From Gracilibacillus halotolerans (GTDB lineage Bacteria > Bacillota > Bacilli > Bacillales > Amphibacillaceae), in contig NZ_JACHON010000001.1 in the NCBI RefSeq assembly GCF_014206945.1, positions 183,529 to 247,528 on the forward strand: DNA of 64,000 nucleotides, read 5' to 3'. Of this stretch, positions 37,210 to 46,820 are shown piece by piece. The notes beneath the pieces are model-generated. The model was given only the letters and a program-made list of their open reading frames with translations. It was not told the DNA's origin and did not search any database. The position numbers were made by a program, and so were the translations under genes. Every line of letters begins with the position of its first letter. Position 1 is the first letter of the stretch.

Positions 37210-38585
37210 TGGGGGAGCAGAATTTTAAAATTATCATTGGGGAAAATGGTATGAAGGCGGAATTAGTTCTAATCGATCCGGAGAGTGCCTTTGAATTAGA
37301 TCAAGAAGCAATTGAAGTAGAAATTGAAAAATTAAATATTGTACATGGTCTTAAAGAATGGCAGCAAGAAGACTGGCGTGAAGATCTAGCTAGTAATCAT
37401 AAAGTATTAATTGCAGAGGGAACGCCGCCAGTTAATGGTGAGAACGGTAAGTTTATTAGGAAAATAAATGTGCCATCTATGGTTTCCGTTGACGAAAAAT
37501 CAAGCTTTAGAGATGTAACAGTGATTCCCGTAGTTACAACGGGAGAATTACTTGGAGAAATCATACCGCCAACTAATGGAACGGATGGTAGGAATATACT
37601 TGGCAATACGCTAAAAGCAAAGCCTGGTAAAAGGGTAAATATTAAAGCGGGAAAAAATGTTGCCTATCATGAAGAAATAGGAACGTTCACTTCTACTTTA
37701 AATGGTCAGGTATCCTACTTAGATAATAGCATCCATGTTTTTCCGGTCTATGAAGTTAATGATGACTTGTCCTTATCCACAGGTAATATTAACTTTATCG
37801 GCTCTGTAGTTATAAAAGGAGATGTACCGAGTGGCTTTGAGGTAAAAGCAGATGGAGATATTACAATCTACGGTACAGTTGAGGCTTCTAAATTGGAATC
37901 AAACGGTAATATATTCGTTTCAGAGGGTATTGCTGGAATGGAAAAGGGTTATGTTACTGCAAAGGGAGATATTGAAACGGGTTATATTAACCAATCTTAT
38001 GTAGAGGCAGGTCAGCGTATACGTGTTAAGAAAGCGATCATGCACTCTACCTGTATTGCTCAAAATGGAGTGATTTGTGAGAATGGTAGTATTATTGGTG
38101 GCTCTACATCTACAGGAAATATTGTAGACGTTAAGAATATCGGTAATGTCGCTAGTACGAAAACCGAAGTTGTATTCGGAGCACACAAAAAGAAACTGGA
38201 AAAGGCGAATGCCATACATAAACAATTAGAGAGCTGGAGAGAGAATAGACAAAAACTTGCCATTTTTGGGCAGCGCTTACAACAAAAGAAAAACACCCTA
38301 GGCTTGCAACCGAAAGAAGAGGCAATGTTAGTAAAACAAAAAGAGATGATTAATAAAATTTCCCAACAGCTTGCTGACTTAGAAGTTGAGTTGGAACACT
38401 ATCAAAGTGATATCGGCAATTTAGCTGACACAAAACTCATTGTCCGTGGAAACGCATTTGAAAATGTAGAATTACATTTTGGAAAATATAAGCGCGTGTT
38501 AAGCCGTGAATATAACAGTGTTATTGCAGTACTCGATCAAAATGAAATAATAATTCGATCAATCCATGATGATCAGACATTATGA
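37209..38585 (+). CDS. fapA: FapA/DUF342 family protein
   Basis: A 458-residue protein of the FapA (formerly DUF342) family. An N-terminal domain contains EGTPPVNGENGKF and GELLGEIIPPTNGTDGRNILG, the latter typical of the family; a central right-handed beta-helix of short repeats (about 200-320, e.g. GDITIYGTVEASKLESNGNI) follows; then a coiled coil rich in Lys/Gln (about 325-400) and a small C-terminal beta domain. FapA in Vibrio affects FlhF localisation, but the role in bacilli is not established to my knowledge. It overlaps the sigD stop by one base. GTG 37206 is an alternative start. Confidence 0.85.
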   Translation: MGEQNFKIIIGENGMKAELVLIDPESAFELDQEAIEVEIEKLNIVHGLKEWQQEDWREDLASNHKVLIAEGTPPVNGENGKFIRKINVPSMVSVDEKSSFRDVTVIPVVTTGELLGEIIPPTNGTDGRNILGNTLKAKPGKRVNIKAGKNVAYHEEIGTFTSTLNGQVSYLDNSIHVFPVYEVNDDLSLSTGNINFIGSVVIKGDVPSGFEVKADGDITIYGTVEASKLESNGNIFVSEGIAGMEKGYVTAKGDIETGYINQSYVEAGQRIRVKKAIMHSTCIAQNGVICENGSIIGGSTSTGNIVDVKNIGNVASTKTEVVFGAHKKKLEKANAIHKQLESWRENRQKLAIFGQRLQQKKNTLGLQPKEEAMLVKQKEMINKISQQLADLEVELEHYQSDIGNLADTKLIVRGNAFENVELHFGKYKRVLSREYNSVIAVLDQNEIIIRSIHDDQTL

Positions 38586-38599
38586 TCTGGTCTCTTTTT
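38571..38599 (+). terminator. terminator at the end of the sigD-fapA segment
   Basis: GATCAGA (38571-38577) pairs with TCTGGTC (38586-38592, one G-U) followed by TCTTTTTG. It overlaps the fapA stop codon and would end, or attenuate, the fla/che transcript here. Confidence 0.65.
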
Positions 38600-38626
38600 G
38601 TATAATTACTATGGTTGTAATATAAT
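38598..38626 (+). promoter_or_regulatory. SigA-type promoter of swrB
   Basis: TTGTAT (38598-38603), a 17-base spacer and a perfect TATAAT (38621-38626). The -35 box begins within the T tract of the preceding terminator. It would start swrB transcription about 80 bases before its ATG. Confidence 0.65.
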
Positions 38627-38712
38627 AATAGTTAGGGAATAACTGAAATTTCAAGATGTATTTCAAGTTATATGTATATAGGAACTAAAAACTAAAATTA
38701 AGAAGGTATTAT

Positions 38713-39249
38713 ATGATTTATTTACTACTAACAATAAGTTTCTTGATTCATTTCCTATTATTTAGGATTATCATACAGCTAAAAAATAAAGTAGACGCAT
38801 ATGAGAATGGTACTGGCAACAATCAGGTAAATGTCGAAGAAAAACTTAGCTTGTTCTTGCAAGAAATGAAACAAGAAAACGAAGCATTTATTAAAAGAGT
38901 TGAAAAAATCAAAACTCGTGAAGACGTAAAAACTCCCCAGAAACAGGAGAAGAGTTCGGATAATCAGAAAGCTGAAATAGATTTAGATAAAGCAGAAACA
39001 CAACCTTCCTCGTTACCTAATGTCAGAAGTCATGTAAAGCAGGAACAAACAAGCAGTAAACCGGCCTTTAAATCTTTGCTAGAAGAATCCATCTCTTCAG
39101 AAGAAGTAGCTTTCGAGTCATCCAAGGAAGCTAAGATTTTACACTTATATTCGCAAGGAGAAACAACGGACGAAATTGCTAAAAAGCTCGACATGGGTAA
39201 AACAGAGGTAGAATTAATTGTGAAAATTCAACAAAACCAGAGGAAATAG
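38713..39249 (+). CDS. swrB: swarming motility protein SwrB (YlxL-like)
   Basis: A 178-residue protein with an N-terminal membrane segment (about 2-22), a charged, mostly disordered middle, and a C-terminal helix-turn-helix-like segment, KEAKILHLYSQGETTDEIAKKL then GKTEVELIVKIQ. This matches the SwrB/YlxL layout: in B. subtilis it promotes export-gate assembly and SigD activity. Position after sigD supports it. ATG 38713 follows AGAAGG. Unlike in B. subtilis, fapA lies between sigD and this gene. Confidence 0.85.
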   Translation: MIYLLLTISFLIHFLLFRIIIQLKNKVDAYENGTGNNQVNVEEKLSLFLQEMKQENEAFIKRVEKIKTREDVKTPQKQEKSSDNQKAEIDLDKAETQPSSLPNVRSHVKQEQTSSKPAFKSLLEESISSEEVAFESSKEAKILHLYSQGETTDEIAKKLDMGKTEVELIVKIQQNQRK

Positions 39250-39250
39250 C

Positions 39251-39279
39251 TTGATTGTCGTTACTCTGTATGTTATATT
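39251..39279 (+). promoter_or_regulatory. SigA promoter of rpsB
   Basis: TTGATT (39251-39256), 17 bases, TATATT (39274-39279), with a TGT extension of the -10 box. The ~105-base leader that follows probably holds ribosomal-protein control signals, though I cannot fold it with confidence. Confidence 0.7.
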
Positions 39280-39357
39280 GTTTTAGGTGTTAAATACACA
39301 CGTTTGTGGAGGGATAAAGTGGTGCTTATAAAAGTCCTTTAGCCCAATGAATCAAAT

Positions 39358-39389
39358 GGAGGAAATAAACCAAACAGGAGGAAATAAAC
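39358..39389 (+). repeat. duplicated SD sequence ahead of rpsB
   Basis: The 13-mer GGAGGAAATAAAC occurs at 39358-39370 and again at 39377-39389, ending at the rpsB ATG. Both copies carry a full GGAGG; only the second is at a suitable distance from ATG 39390. Confidence 0.8.
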
Positions 39390-40160
39390 ATGGCTGTCAT
39401 TTCAATGAAGCAACTATTAGAAGCGGGTGTACATTTTGGACATCAAACACGCCGCTGGAATCCAAAAATGAAAAAGTATATTTTCACAGAGAGAAATGGT
39501 ATTTATATTATTGATCTTCAAAAAACTGTGAAAAAAGTAGAAGAAGCATATAGCTTCGTAAAAGAATTAGCTCAAAACGGTGGAACTGTATTGTTCGTAG
39601 GTACTAAAAAACAGGCACAAGAGTCTGTAAAAGACGAAGCAATCCGTTCTGGTATGTACTATATTAACCAACGTTGGTTAGGTGGTACATTAACTAACTT
39701 CGAAACAATCCGTAAACGTATTAATCGTTTAAAAGAAATCGAAAGAATGGAAGAAGACGGTACGTTCGAAGTATTACCTAAAAAAGAAGTTGTAGGCTTA
39801 TTAAAAGAAAAAGATCGTCTTGTTAAATTTTTAGGCGGTATTAAAGATATGGAAAGACTTCCAGATGCATTATTTGTTATCGATCCTCGTAAAGAGCGAA
39901 TCGCTGTAGCTGAAGCTCGTAAGCTTAATATCCCAATCGTGGGAATTGTTGATACAAACTGTGATCCTGATGAAATTGATTACGTAATTCCAGCTAACGA
40001 TGATGCAATTCGTGCTGTTAAACTTTTAACAGGTAAAATGGCAGATGCTATTTTAGAAGTAAAGCAAGGCGAAGAGATGGAAGAAGTTCCTGCTGAAAAA
40101 CCTGAAGAAAACCAAGACTCAGAAGAACAAGAAACTGCTACTGAAACAACTAATGAGTAA
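39390..40160 (+). CDS. rpsB: 30S ribosomal protein S2
   Basis: Small-subunit protein S2, 256 residues. The start [31 protein letters not shown] is canonical, followed by [23 protein letters not shown] and GIVDTNCDP; the C-terminus is a disordered Glu-rich tail of about 30 residues. A strong terminator separates it from tsf, which probably lets S2 be made in excess of EF-Ts. Confidence 0.98.
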   Translation: MAVISMKQLLEAGVHFGHQTRRWNPKMKKYIFTERNGIYIIDLQKTVKKVEEAYSFVKELAQNGGTVLFVGTKKQAQESVKDEAIRSGMYYINQRWLGGTLTNFETIRKRINRLKEIERMEEDGTFEVLPKKEVVGLLKEKDRLVKFLGGIKDMERLPDALFVIDPRKERIAVAEARKLNIPIVGIVDTNCDPDEIDYVIPANDDAIRAVKLLTGKMADAILEVKQGEEMEEVPAEKPEENQDSEEQETATETTNE

Positions 40161-40171
40161 ACAAAAGGTTG

Positions 40172-40208
40172 GAGGTGATAAGAGGGGAACCTTTTATCAC
40201 CTCTTTTT
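40172..40208 (+). terminator. terminator or attenuator after rpsB
   Basis: GAGGTGATAA (40172-40181) pairs with TTATCACCTC (40194-40203), followed by five T. Confidence 0.9.
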
Positions 40209-40328
40209 AAGAAGCATAGTCTTAAGACAAGTTAAACTACTCCATTATTATATGTGAGAGTTATACGATCTATTACTAGGCTCATAGGTAGTTACCTTTC
40301 ATAGAAGATCATAAGGAGGAATTTTTAA

Positions 40329-41216
40329 ATGGCGGTTACAGCAAAAATGGTAAAAGAATTACGTGAAAAAACTGGTGCTGGAATGATGGATTGTAAGAAG
40401 GCACTTCAAGAAACAGATGGTAATATTGATAAAGCGATTGATTACTTAAGAGAAAAAGGTATTTCTAAAGCTGCTAAGAAAGCCGATAGAATCGCTGCTG
40501 AAGGATCTGCATTTGTAGAAGTTAACGGAAACGAAGCGGTTCTTATTGAAGTCAACTGTGAAACAGACTTCGTTACTAAAAATGATCAATTCCAAGAACT
40601 TTTAAAAGACTTGGCAGCACATCTTTTAGCAGAGAAACCAAGTACTGTAGAAGAAGCATTAAGCCAGAAATTCAAAGGCAATGATGAAACAGTGGAAGAG
40701 TTTATTAACAGTAAAATCGCTCAGATTGGTGAAAAACTTTCCCTACGTCGTTTCCAAATTTTCACGAAAACAGATAACGATGTGTTTGGTAATTACCTGC
40801 ACATGGGTGGTAGAATAGGTGTTCTAGCTGTACTTGAAGGTACTACAGACGCGGATGTTGCTAAAGATATTGCTATGCACATCGCTGCAGTTAATCCAAA
40901 ATACTTATCACGTGATGCTGTTTCCGAAGAAGAAGTGGCAAAAGAAAGAGAAGTATTAAAAACACAAGCATTAAATGAAGGTAAACCAGAGAATATTGTT
41001 GAAAAGATGGTGGAAGGTCGCTTAAACAAATTCTTTGAAGAAATTTGCTTACTAGATCAGAGCTTTGTTAAAGATCCAGATCAAAAAGTAAAACAAGTTG
41101 CTGCTAAACATAACGCTACTGTAAAAGGATTTGTACGTTATGAAGTAGGTGAAGGTATCGAAAAACGCGAAGATAATTTCGCTGAAGAAGTTATGAGCCA
41201 AGTGAAAAAGCAGTAA
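40329..41216 (+). CDS. tsf: elongation factor Ts
   Basis: Nucleotide exchange factor for EF-Tu. The 295-residue protein has the N-terminal UBA-like domain [26 protein letters not shown], the TDFVTKND motif near 81-88 that contacts EF-Tu, and the coiled-coil and C-terminal modules. SD AAGGAGG precedes ATG 40329. A 168-base gap after rpsB contains the terminator and an unassigned leader. Confidence 0.98.
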   Translation: MAVTAKMVKELREKTGAGMMDCKKALQETDGNIDKAIDYLREKGISKAAKKADRIAAEGSAFVEVNGNEAVLIEVNCETDFVTKNDQFQELLKDLAAHLLAEKPSTVEEALSQKFKGNDETVEEFINSKIAQIGEKLSLRRFQIFTKTDNDVFGNYLHMGGRIGVLAVLEGTTDADVAKDIAMHIAAVNPKYLSRDAVSEEEVAKEREVLKTQALNEGKPENIVEKMVEGRLNKFFEEICLLDQSFVKDPDQKVKQVAAKHNATVKGFVRYEVGEGIEKREDNFAEEVMSQVKKQ

Positions 41217-41297
41217 CGGAATTATTTCTCCATAGAAACTTATCTGTTGATCGTTATGTAAATCTTCAGGTAGGGCTGTTATGCTAGCTACTCACGT

Positions 41298-41336
41298 AAT
41301 AATCCCGTTCACTACTAAAGTGTGACGGGATTATTT
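41298..41336 (+). terminator. terminator after tsf
   Basis: AATAATCCCG (41298-41307) pairs with CGGGATTATT (41326-41335), with an inner TCAC/GTGA pair. The tail is TTAAAG, so the T run is short. Confidence 0.75.
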
Positions 41337-41420
41337 AAAGTAAAGAGTATTCCAATGTAATACAGACTTCATACGATACAAGCTATAGAAAAATACTACT
41401 TACATATATGGAGGGTAATT

Positions 41421-42146
41421 ATGTCTACTGCTAACTTTAAAAGAATAGTATTAAAATTAAGTGGCGAAGCATTAAGTGGCGAGGCAGGATACGGAATTGA
41501 TCCAACAGTGATACAGTCTATCGCTAAACAAGTGAAAGATGTGGTAGAATTAGATGTAGAAGTTGCTGTTGTAGTAGGTGGCGGTAACATTTGGCGTGGA
41601 ATCGTTGGCAGTGAGATGGGAATGGACCGAGCTAACGCAGATTATATGGGAATGCTAGCTACGGTTATGAATTCACTTGCTCTACAGGACAGCCTAGAAA
41701 ATATGGGCATACCTACTCGAGTTCAAACGTCAATTGAAATGCGACAAGTTGCCGAGCCTTATATTCGAAGAAAAGCGATTCGCCATCTAGAAAAGAAACG
41801 AGTTGTCATCTTTGCCGCAGGAACGGGAAATCCTTACTTCTCAACGGATACAACCGCAGCTTTGCGTGCAGCAGAAATTGAAGCAGATGTAATATTAATG
41901 GCGAAAAATAACGTCGATGGTGTATATACTGCCGATCCAAAACTGGATAAAACAGCAACAAAATACGATCAATTATCTTACTTGGATATTTTAAATGAAG
42001 GTCTAGGTGTTATGGACTCTACAGCATCATCACTTTGTATGGATAATAATATACCATTACTAGTTTTCTCTATTTCAGAAGAAGGCAATATTCATAAAGC
42101 AGTAACAGGCGAAAATATTGGAACCTTAATTAGGGGGAATAAATAA
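41421..42146 (+). CDS. pyrH: UMP kinase
   Basis: Bacterial hexameric UMP kinase of the amino acid kinase fold, converting UMP to UDP. The 241-residue protein has [14 protein letters not shown] at the start, [12 protein letters not shown] (about 51-62), [17 protein letters not shown] and [14 protein letters not shown] 41421 follows ATGGAGGG. The stop overlaps the frr start by one base. Confidence 0.97.
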   Translation: MSTANFKRIVLKLSGEALSGEAGYGIDPTVIQSIAKQVKDVVELDVEVAVVVGGGNIWRGIVGSEMGMDRANADYMGMLATVMNSLALQDSLENMGIPTRVQTSIEMRQVAEPYIRRKAIRHLEKKRVVIFAAGTGNPYFSTDTTAALRAAEIEADVILMAKNNVDGVYTADPKLDKTATKYDQLSYLDILNEGLGVMDSTASSLCMDNNIPLLVFSISEEGNIHKAVTGENIGTLIRGNK

Positions 42147-42703
42147 TGACAGTAGAAGTAATGAATGAATTGAAAGATAAAATGTCTCAAGCAGTAAAAG
42201 CTTATAGTAGAAATTTAGCTACCGTTCGAGCTGGACGTGCTAACCCTGCACTTTTAGATAGTGTACAAGTGGAATACTATGGTGCACTTACACCATTAAA
42301 CCAATTAGCATCCGTTTCAGTACCAGAAGCACGCTTACTACTTATTTCACCATTTGATAAAACAGCATTAGGTGATATGGAAAAAGCGATTCAAAAGGCT
42401 GATCTTGGTCTAACTCCTTCGAATGATGGTAATGTTATCCGAATTAGTATTCCACCATTAACAGAAGAAAGACGTAAAGATTTGGTGAAAGTAGTTGGTA
42501 AATTCGCTGAGGAAGCGAAGATTCAAATTAGAAATGTCCGTCGTGACGCTAACGATCAATTGAAAAAAGCAGAGAAAAATGGTGATATCACAGAGGATGA
42601 ACTCCGTGGCTATCAGGATGATGTACAAACACAAACGGATAAGTTTATTAATGATATCGATCAATTAACAAAAGAAAAAGAACAAGAAATTATGGAAGTT
42701 TAA
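42146..42703 (+). CDS. frr: ribosome recycling factor
   Basis: Releases ribosomes from mRNA after termination together with EF-G. At 185 residues it has the standard length; [21 protein letters not shown] (about 18-38) and the helical [31 protein letters not shown] block are diagnostic. SD AGGGGG lies in the end of pyrH. Confidence 0.98.
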   Translation: MTVEVMNELKDKMSQAVKAYSRNLATVRAGRANPALLDSVQVEYYGALTPLNQLASVSVPEARLLLISPFDKTALGDMEKAIQKADLGLTPSNDGNVIRISIPPLTEERRKDLVKVVGKFAEEAKIQIRNVRRDANDQLKKAEKNGDITEDELRGYQDDVQTQTDKFINDIDQLTKEKEQEIMEV

Positions 42704-42737
42704 TCAAAAAAAAGGTAGAATAATGATTAAGCAAGCT

Positions 42738-42763
42738 AACCCTCTTTTTATGAGAGGGTTTTT
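42738..42763 (+). terminator. terminator after frr
   Basis: AACCCTCT (42738-42745) pairs with AGAGGGTT (42753-42760) followed by TTT. Confidence 0.85.
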
Positions 42764-42803
42764 AACTTTAACGTAATAAGTTCAATTTATTGGAGGACAT
42801 AAC

Positions 42804-43568
42804 ATGTTTTTGATGAAGCTTCCATTCCGTAAAAAGAATAGTGATTTCCAAGAGAACGATAATGTTATACATAACATTCCCAAACATATAGGAATAATTA
42901 TGGATGGTAACGGAAGATGGGCAAAGAAGAAAGGATTGCCACGAGTTGCTGGTCATAAGGAAGGTATGGATAATGTAAAGCGAATTGTGCGGGTTGCAAA
43001 CAGTTATCGGGTTGAAATTTTAACCTTATATGCTTTTTCTACGGAAAATTGGAAGCGTCCATCGGCAGAAGTAGAGTATCTTATGCGTTTACCAACAGAT
43101 TTCTTTCATAATTATCTACCGGAACTGATCGAAGAAAATGTACAAGTTAGAACTATTGGTAATATCGAAAAATTGCCAAAGCATACACAAAAATCGATAC
43201 AAAGCGCGAAAGATGCAACGAAGAATAATAACGGTCTTATACTAAATATAGCAATTAACTATGGCGGCCGTAACGAGATTATAGAGGCTGTTAAAACAAT
43301 TAGTGAAGATGTTCTTCAGCAAAAAATATCTGTTGAAGATATTAATGAATCTCTTTTTGGAGATTATTTATCGACATCTAGCTTAGTCGATCCTGATTTA
43401 TTAATTCGAACGAGTGGTGAACTTCGTTTAAGTAACTATTTATTATGGCAGTCAGCATACTCGGAGCTATGGTTTACGGATACATTATGGCCCGACTTTA
43501 GTGCAGAAGAATTCAAAGAAGCACTTCTCGACTACCAACAACGAAAACGCCGTTTTGGCGGTATATAG
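42804..43568 (+). CDS. uppS: undecaprenyl diphosphate synthase
   Basis: Makes the C55 lipid carrier for cell-wall synthesis from farnesyl and isopentenyl diphosphates. The 254-residue cis-prenyltransferase has GIIMDGNGRWAKKKGLPRVAGH with catalytic Asp34, YAFSTENWKRP, and DLLIRTSGELRLSNYLLWQ. SD TGGAGG precedes ATG 42804. It is followed after 13 bases by cdsA. Confidence 0.97.
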   Translation: MFLMKLPFRKKNSDFQENDNVIHNIPKHIGIIMDGNGRWAKKKGLPRVAGHKEGMDNVKRIVRVANSYRVEILTLYAFSTENWKRPSAEVEYLMRLPTDFFHNYLPELIEENVQVRTIGNIEKLPKHTQKSIQSAKDATKNNNGLILNIAINYGGRNEIIEAVKTISEDVLQQKISVEDINESLFGDYLSTSSLVDPDLLIRTSGELRLSNYLLWQSAYSELWFTDTLWPDFSAEEFKEALLDYQQRKRRFGGI

Positions 43569-43581
43569 GGTGTGAATATTT

Positions 43582-44358
43582 ATGTTGATTAGGATAATAA
43601 CTGCAATTATAGCTATCCTTTTCTTTTTTCCATTTGTGTTTATCGGAGGATTACCATTCCAAATCATTATGTACATTATTGGAACGCTAGGGTTAATTGA
43701 GATTCTACGTATGCGTAAGATTACTTCTTATTGGGTGCCAACAGGATTATCCCTCTTATTGCTATGGTCTCTGTTAATCCCGAAAGATATTTTATTAATG
43801 GAGCACCGTTTTGAATTGTTTATGTTATTCATCCTCCTATTATTGGCATATACTGTTTTATTGAAAAACAAATTTACATTTGAAGATTGTGGTTTTCTTA
43901 TCCTTTCAGCAATATATGTCGGTTTAGGGTTTTATTATTTTATGGAAACGAGAGAGGCAGGCCTCGTTTATATTTTTTATGCAATTCTCGTGATACTATC
44001 CACAGATACAGGTGCGTATTTTTTCGGAAGAGCATTTGGAAAGAGAAAGCTTTGGCCCGAAATTAGTCCTAATAAGACAATAGAAGGTGCTGTTGGTGGC
44101 ATTTTTCTTGCAGCTGTAATTGCAATTGTGTTCAATTACTTTTTCCCAGTACACTCTTCGATTATTGTAGTGTTATTTGTAACGATAGCCGCGTCTATTT
44201 TTGCCCAAATTGGGGATTTAGTAGAGTCTGCAATTAAAAGATACTATAATGTGAAAGATTCAGGGAAACTTCTGCCAGGACATGGTGGCATACTAGATCG
44301 ATTCGATAGTTGGTTATTTGTTTTCCCAATGTTACATGTTATTCAATTTATTACATAA
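43582..44358 (+). CDS. cdsA: phosphatidate cytidylyltransferase
   Basis: Forms CDP-diacylglycerol for phospholipid synthesis. The 258-residue integral membrane protein has about seven or eight hydrophobic segments and the C-terminal signature KDSGKLLPGHGGILDRFDSW; DTGAYFFGRAFGKRKLWPEISPNKTIEG is the other conserved block. SD AGGGTGTG is weak and spaced about nine bases from ATG 43582. Confidence 0.95.
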   Translation: MLIRIITAIIAILFFFPFVFIGGLPFQIIMYIIGTLGLIEILRMRKITSYWVPTGLSLLLLWSLLIPKDILLMEHRFELFMLFILLLLAYTVLLKNKFTFEDCGFLILSAIYVGLGFYYFMETREAGLVYIFYAILVILSTDTGAYFFGRAFGKRKLWPEISPNKTIEGAVGGIFLAAVIAIVFNYFFPVHSSIIVVLFVTIAASIFAQIGDLVESAIKRYYNVKDSGKLLPGHGGILDRFDSWLFVFPMLHVIQFIT

Positions 44359-44382
44359 AATATATTAATGGGGCGTATTATC

Positions 44383-45531
44383 ATGAAATCTGTTGCTTTA
44401 TTAGGTGCTACTGGTTCTATCGGAAAACAAACAGTCGATGTAATCAGCCAGCATTCAGATAAATTTGAATTATACGCTATGTCTTTTGGTGAGAATGTTG
44501 AGGAAGCATTACGTATTATTAAACAATGTAAACCAAAGATTGTAGCAGTAAAAAACGATCGTGTATACCAATTATTAAAAGAACAATTAGATGAGCCTGT
44601 AAAAATTATTTCCGGTAAAGAGGCATTAAGTGAAATATCTGCAGATCCAACAGTTGATATAGTAGTGAATGCTGTTATGGGAAGTGTTGGATTACGTGCG
44701 ACATTAACAGCAATTGAGTATAAAAAGCAGATAGCGTTTGCTAATAAGGAAACGTTGGTGACTGCTGGACATCTAGTAATGGAAGCTGCTAATCAAGCAG
44801 GCGTTCCTTTGTTACCCGTAGACAGCGAGCACTCGGCTATTTATCAAGCTCTAAATGGCGAGAAAAAAAACCAAGTACAAAAAATAATTTTAACTGCATC
44901 AGGTGGAAGCTTTCGGGACAAGTCTAGAGAAGAATTAGAAGGTGTAACAGTAGAAGACGCTCTAAATCATCCAAACTGGAGTATGGGCGCAAAAATAACT
45001 GTTGATTCTGCAACCATGATGAATAAAGGATTAGAGGTTATTGAAGCACACTGGCTTTTTGGTATCCCCTACGAAAATATTGAGGTAATACTACATAGAG
45101 AAAGTATTATTCATTCAATGGTAGAATATGTGGATCATAGTATTATTGCTCAACTCGGGACTCCTGACATGCGCATACCTATTCAATATGCTTTAACGTA
45201 CCCAGATCGATATTCCTTAAATCGTTCCAAGGCTCTTCAATTAACCGAGATAGGTAAACTCCATTTCGAAAAAATGGACGAGCAACGATTTCCTTGCCTG
45301 ACATACGCATATAGAGCAGGAAAAGAAGGCGGCTCATTACCTACTGTTTTAAATGCAGCTAATGAAGCAGCTGTCGCTCTGTTTTTAAAAGGTAAGATTT
45401 CTTTCTTAGATATAGAAAAAGTTATTGAGCGTGCGATGAATTTGCATCATAAGGTGGACAATCCAAACTTGGAAATGATTGAATTAATAGATAGTGAAGT
45501 AAGAAAAGAAATTTTCCAAGATTACTTATAA
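44383..45531 (+). CDS. dxr: 1-deoxy-D-xylulose 5-phosphate reductoisomerase
   Basis: Second step of the MEP isoprenoid pathway (DXP to MEP, NADPH). ATG 44383 (GGGG about nine bases upstream) gives 382 residues beginning [19 protein letters not shown] with the NADPH-binding GATGSIG (8-14); the ATG at 44368 has no [11 protein letters not shown] contains metal ligands, and [24 protein letters not shown] is the substrate-loop region. It lies beside uppS and cdsA, linking isoprenoid supply to lipid-carrier synthesis. Confidence 0.96.
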   Translation: MKSVALLGATGSIGKQTVDVISQHSDKFELYAMSFGENVEEALRIIKQCKPKIVAVKNDRVYQLLKEQLDEPVKIISGKEALSEISADPTVDIVVNAVMGSVGLRATLTAIEYKKQIAFANKETLVTAGHLVMEAANQAGVPLLPVDSEHSAIYQALNGEKKNQVQKIILTASGGSFRDKSREELEGVTVEDALNHPNWSMGAKITVDSATMMNKGLEVIEAHWLFGIPYENIEVILHRESIIHSMVEYVDHSIIAQLGTPDMRIPIQYALTYPDRYSLNRSKALQLTEIGKLHFEKMDEQRFPCLTYAYRAGKEGGSLPTVLNAANEAAVALFLKGKISFLDIEKVIERAMNLHHKVDNPNLEMIELIDSEVRKEIFQDYL

Positions 45532-45548
45532 GTAAGGGGTGCTAGTGA

Positions 45549-46805
45549 ATGGTTACAATTATAGCCTTTATATTAATGTTTGGTTTACTTGTCTTTGTAC
45601 ATGAATTTGGTCATTTCATTGTAGCAAAGAAGACAGGCATGCTTGTCCGTGAATTTGCTATCGGATTTGGCCCAAAAATATTTGCAACAAAGAAAAACGA
45701 AACATTATATACGGTTCGATTATTGCCGATGGGTGGTTATGTCCGAGTTGCTGGTGAAGACCCAGAAATTATCGAAATTCAACCGGGTCAACATATAGGA
45801 TTGACTTTCCATCCAAATGGCAAAGTGAAAGAAATTATTGTGAATAACAAATCAAGACATCCTGATGCACTAGTTGTTGAAGTTGAGAAGATTGATTTAG
45901 ACCATCAACTTATAATTGAGGGATATGAAATCAACGAAGAAACAAAATATGTCTTCGAAGTCGACGAAAAAGCAGACTTTATCATGGATGAGAACCGCAC
46001 GCAAATAGCACCCTATCACCGTCAGTTTTCTTCTAAAACTAAAAGTCAACGAGCGCTTCAATTATTTGCTGGTCCAGCTATGAATTTTGTTTTAACGATT
46101 GTTCTATTCTTTATTTTAGGACTTGTTCAAGGGGTACCTGTTGAAGATGTTATAATAGGAAATGTTGTAGCTGACAGTCCTGCTGAAGAAGCAGGATTCC
46201 AACCAGGTGATAAAGTGTTATCTATCGAAGATACACCTATTAACGAATGGAACGAATTCCAACAAATTGTACAAAGCAAACCTGATGAACAAATCAGTAT
46301 GACAGTTGAACGAAATGATGAAACACTACAATTAGATGTAGTTCCAGCTAGTATGGAATATGAAGATGGCACGGTAGGTCAAGTGGGTGTAACTTTAGCA
46401 TTAGAAAAGTCTGTAGCTAAAAGTATTCCTCATAGTTTCGAACAAACGTATACATGGGCTACACTAATATTAACGAATCTAGGTAAACTTGTTACAGGTC
46501 AGTTTTCGATTGATATGTTATCAGGTCCTGTCGGAATATATGATGCTACGGATCAAATTGTGAAAACAGGCTTTTTAAACTTCTTGACATGGACAGCAGC
46601 ATTAAGTGTGAATTTAGGAATTATCAATCTATTACCACTACCTGCCTTAGACGGTGGTAGATTATTATTTGTAGGTCTAGAGGCTCTTCGTGGTAAACCA
46701 ATTGATCCACAAAAAGAAGGAGTCGTACATTTTATAGGTTTTGCTTTACTGATGCTTTTAATGCTAGTCGTTACGTGGAATGATATTCAGCGTTTATTTT
46801 TGTAA
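45549..46805 (+). CDS. rasP: site-2 intramembrane protease RseP/RasP
   Basis: Zinc metalloprotease that cleaves anti-sigma factors and FtsL within the membrane. The 418-residue protein has HEFGH (18-22) in the first membrane segment, a PDZ domain (about 190-275: VVADSPAEEAGFQPGDKVLSI), and the third-ligand motif LLPLPALDGGRLLF in a C-terminal segment. SD AAGGGGTG precedes ATG 45549. Confidence 0.96.
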   Translation: MVTIIAFILMFGLLVFVHEFGHFIVAKKTGMLVREFAIGFGPKIFATKKNETLYTVRLLPMGGYVRVAGEDPEIIEIQPGQHIGLTFHPNGKVKEIIVNNKSRHPDALVVEVEKIDLDHQLIIEGYEINEETKYVFEVDEKADFIMDENRTQIAPYHRQFSSKTKSQRALQLFAGPAMNFVLTIVLFFILGLVQGVPVEDVIIGNVVADSPAEEAGFQPGDKVLSIEDTPINEWNEFQQIVQSKPDEQISMTVERNDETLQLDVVPASMEYEDGTVGQVGVTLALEKSVAKSIPHSFEQTYTWATLILTNLGKLVTGQFSIDMLSGPVGIYDATDQIVKTGFLNFLTWTAALSVNLGIINLLPLPALDGGRLLFVGLEALRGKPIDPQKEGVVHFIGFALLMLLMLVVTWNDIQRLFL

Positions 46806-46820
46806 TCGAGGTGAAAGTAA

